Source: Lepidurus packardi
Lineage: Eukaryota > Arthropoda > Branchiopoda > Notostraca > Triopsidae
DNA length: 64,000 bases
Assembly (NCBI GenBank): GCA_023053545.1
Contig: JAKZAN010000004.1
Coordinates: 8,060,001-8,124,000, forward strand
Direction: 5' to 3'
Below, piece after piece: positions 61,332-64,000 of the stretch. Below the pieces are notes generated by a model. The model was given only the letters and a program-made list of their open reading frames with translations. It was not told the origin of the DNA and did no database searches. Each line of letters opens with the position of its first letter. Position 1 is the stretch's first letter. The translations under genes and the position numbers were made by a program.

Positions 61332-61790
61332 CTAGATACAAAAAAAAAAGAAAAAAGAGGGAAAAACCCCCCAAAGAGAAAATTCAATTAGGTCAACTGT
61401 ATAGAACAACTTCAACTGAAATAAATACATAAACCAAACCAAAACCGCCTTACAAAAACACTCTCGTAAACCCATCTTTTAATTTCTTTGTTTAGAAGAA
61501 ATGTTTTTAAGGAAAAATTTTAAAGAAGAAGGAATACAGTAACAGTTAAGAAAGAAAACAAGAGAGTAAGAGATATAGCATACAAAAGACGTACTCGGCT
61601 TTGAACAACATAGAAATTTTTAAACCAAAGTTTGCCTATTTACGACATTTCTACATACTGAAGTTTACCTTTCTACATACTGCAGCCTAAAGCCAGTGCA
61701 AAGTTTGCTGACAACAGATTTAATGAAAAATCAGGCAAGGGCAACCGACAAGGGCAACGCGACACACCGACAGACCGACAAGGGCAACGC
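61332..61790. other. Region upstream of the SOL-1-like start
   Basis: AT-rich and purine-rich. It should hold the promoter of the minus-strand gene, but I could not select a TATA or initiator with confidence. Confidence 0.4.
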
Positions 61791-61795
61791 GACAC
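61744..61795 (+). repeat. Two copies of a 22-bp word at 30-bp period
   Basis: ACCGACAAGGGCAACGCGAC begins at 61744 and at 61774. Part of the second copy is the extended end of family D copy 2. Confidence 0.8.
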
Positions 61796-62299
61796 AAGGA
61801 CGGCTCGACAAAAGTACTTCGTGTACCCAGTCCCCTCCCAGAGGGGTATGGGCCTGGGGGTTTAAAACCCCCGAACTTTGTTTTCTCCGTAACATTATCC
61901 ACAAACTACCCTCCCCCCTACCGAACGAAAATCCTGGGTACGGCCCTGCGTGTACCCGACGCAAGGACGCCGGGCCCCGACAGAAGGAAGCCAGGTCACA
62001 AATTACGTCACAAGGTTAGGCTAGGTTTGGTTACGCTTATGTTAGGTTAGGCCAGGCTGCGTTAGGCGTCCTTTTATCGGGGTAGTACTCCTTGTGGCAG
62101 ATTTTTTAATACGGCTTAATCACTTTCTAATCCCGTTGGCGCTTAACCAATGAATAGAATTTTTCAACTCGAAATTCAATTGGTCCCTTAAAAGATTATG
62201 GACCTGGCGTCCTTCTGTCGAGGTCCGGCATCCTTGAGTCGGGGTCCGGCGTCCTTGTGTCGGGCACACGGAGTTCTTTTGTCGAGTCGTCTTTGTGTC
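61791..62299 (-). mobile_element. TIR element with telomere-like core (family D), copy 2
   Basis: Ends GACACAAGGACGGCTCGAC at left and the complement of GACACAAAGACGACTCGAC at right. Its interior is the complement of copy 1, including GGACCTGGCGTCCTT, TTGGCGCTTAACCAA and a TTAGG-rich stretch at about 62012-62066. It is interrupted by a 121-bp insertion at 61828-61948. Confidence 0.8.
61828..61948. mobile_element. hAT-type MITE, 121 bp, nested in family D copy 2
   Basis: Starts CAGTCCCCTCCCA and ends with the complement of CAGGGCCGTACCCAGGAT. It is flanked by an exact 8-bp duplication CGTGTACC (61820-61827 and 61949-61956). Length and ends fit a non-autonomous hAT, of a different family from the 2421-6127 element. 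Confidence 0.85.
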
Positions 62300-64000
62300 T
62301 ATTTCCAGCCACAAGGACAGACCGACAGAGAAGTGCAAACTAAGCTTTAAAGGCCCAAAAAATATATAGCTAACAGACACAGCAAATAAAAGAAAGTTGG
62401 AATTAAAGAAAGGGGGAATGCTGCGTAATTTTCCTCCCTTAGGGTGTCATTGGGACCGAAACAGGCGGCAAAGCCCACAGCTTATGTGGGATGTCCGTAT
62501 CGTGTCTGCATGTGTTATGGCATTTCCAAATGCTGGGTGGGGGGCCTACGGACATCTTCCGGGATGTTCGTATTGTGTGTATGTGTGTGTGTGTATGTCT
62601 TATGGTATTCTCAATGTGGGGGTCTGTGAACCACCTTTTCCTTTGCAGATTGGTTGTATCTTGCCCTGCAGTCTAGTACAGTATGGCTTTGTTTCTGTCG
62701 TTAGATTCCGCCGACAAGAAGAAAATAAACATTCTGCAATGTCCTGCTGTGCTTCTATATTCCGCTCGCTGTCTGTTTCAGGATGCCCCCGGAATTCTTC
62801 CAAATTCCCATACTTCCATTCACAGAGGGGAAAAATACGAGAGTCCGATTTTACGAGCTTTTCTTACGAACTACTGCAGCAGCTCAAAGCACCATCACCG
62901 TTGTCTCCTTTCGTGTGCTCGTTCCTCTTGCCCTTATAACCCCAAGAGAGATGTTGTATATAAAACTAGAATCACTTGTGTGTCCAGGTGTGGGGACGAT
63001 ACCAAGGATGTGTTGTGGGGGCAATACATACGAGATCGTACTTCAGCTCTAAAAGCCCAACCATGAGCAAGATTGTATACTACTGTCAATGCTTGAAAAA
63101 AAGGTGCGGAGACAAGAGTGGAGAAAGAGGGAGAGAAACAGCGACCATCCGATATTCTATACTAGATAAAAAACAAGAAAAATAAGAATGGAAGAAGGCA
63201 AAGTATATTACGATGTGTTGGATGACAACGATGCATGAAATTATGGACCCCGATCTGCCCAGTATCTTCGTTTTCTATACTACTTTCCTGTCCCACAAAG
63301 TGTAAGGAAAAATTTTTTATAGGAAAACTGACATGTCATCTTCCTATATCTTCCGCTCGTCGCTTTCCATCTCCCGTATCATTTTTTTCATCTTCTTAGA
63401 TTGAGCGAGAAACACGAATTGAATTTTTTTAAAGCCATGTTCTGGTTTTCTACTATGATTGAACCGAAGTGAAATGGATTAATTTCTGCTGACAATCGTT
63501 GCTGATTTCAATCCTTGTATGTTCGACTCAGTACTTTCCAATACCTTTTACAAAATTAAATACATTCCTTTTTAAAAAAATTTTTGAACGCTAAGCGACA
63601 TGCTTCACCCCCTTCATACTCCGGGGAGCTCTCCCGTACGAAATACGCTCCTTCAGTGAAGGAATTCTGCAAGAAATGGCAACACAAAATAGCCTGCTTT
63701 AGGCTCTAAAAACTTAATCCTCTCTTCCCGTTTTGAGCACACCCATGCTTTGGCAACACTTCTGAAATTGCGTACACTACATCACCATTTCAAGCGAAAA
63801 AGGTGTGGGGATCTTCCCATCGTAACGCAATCCAAACCTTGGATCGCAATCCAAACTATAATTTCAGCAACTGCATAGTTACTTGAAAAGCAAGAGAGCC
63901 TCTAAATCAACAAACGGCGTAAAACATTTTAAACGACACATATTTCAATTAGATTTACTTTTAAAGCACAACAAGAGAAAGGTGTTTAGGGTACCCACTA
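62300..64000. other. Gene-free right edge
   Basis: No supported gene. A diverged tandem duplication of about 73 bp occurs at 62488-62559 and 62561-62635 (GGGATGT-CGTAT-GTGT...), with a TG-rich run near 62575-62600. A plus-strand frame at 62397-62939 (180 codons) spans this repeat and shows no domain. Confidence 0.5.

Noticed and set aside
62397-62939. 180-codon plus-strand open frame with cysteine-rich repeats
   Set aside because: The repeats come from a diverged DNA tandem duplication and a TG run; no domain, signal peptide or splice context supports a gene.

Overview
This is a eukaryotic nuclear window, most likely from an arthropod. The evidence is a painless-type TRPA channel with many short introns, antigen-5-like CAP genes with a TATA box and a TCAGT initiator, a four-CUB gene resembling Suppressor of lurcher 1 (SOL-1), and degenerate CCTAA tracts inside repeats. 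I cannot name the species; a non-insect pancrustacean is possible but unproven.

Layout. 1-6.9 kb is repeat-rich. It holds an ACGT-rich tandem region, one copy of a dispersed repeat (family A), and a second composite repeat (family B, with a tRNA-SINE-like part). Family B is interrupted by a structurally complete hAT transposon (2421-6127) with a perfect 8-bp target duplication, 19-bp inverted ends and a three-exon transposase whose frame stays open. 6.9-10.5 kb, minus strand, is a complete nine-exon TRPA (painless-like) channel of about 1,020 residues. 12.0-16.9 kb carries a second copy of repeat A, two tandem secreted CAP genes on the plus strand separated by a decayed pogo-like element, and an inverted copy of repeat B. 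The second CAP gene has a reading-phase problem before its last exon. A run of about 143 TA units lies at 17.34-17.63 kb.

19.8-61.3 kb, minus strand, is one large gene. I traced twelve phase-compatible exons: a signal peptide, two CUB domains, an acidic and Ser/Thr/Pro-rich linker, two more CUB domains and a hydrophobic C-terminus, about 905 residues in total. This fits a SOL-1-like auxiliary subunit of ionotropic glutamate receptors. One intron is 20.6 kb. Its introns hold small inverted-repeat elements, including three copies of one family, a Tigger remnant and a fold-back. 61.3-64 kb has no gene I recognise, but contains an inverted-repeat element with a degenerate telomere-like core and a 121-bp hAT-type MITE nested inside it.

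The genes do not form an operon or a pathway. Two (TRPA channel, SOL-1-like) are expected in excitable cells and the CAP pair is secreted. All exon joins were made by eye from splice signals, frame and domain continuity; none is confirmed by transcript data.
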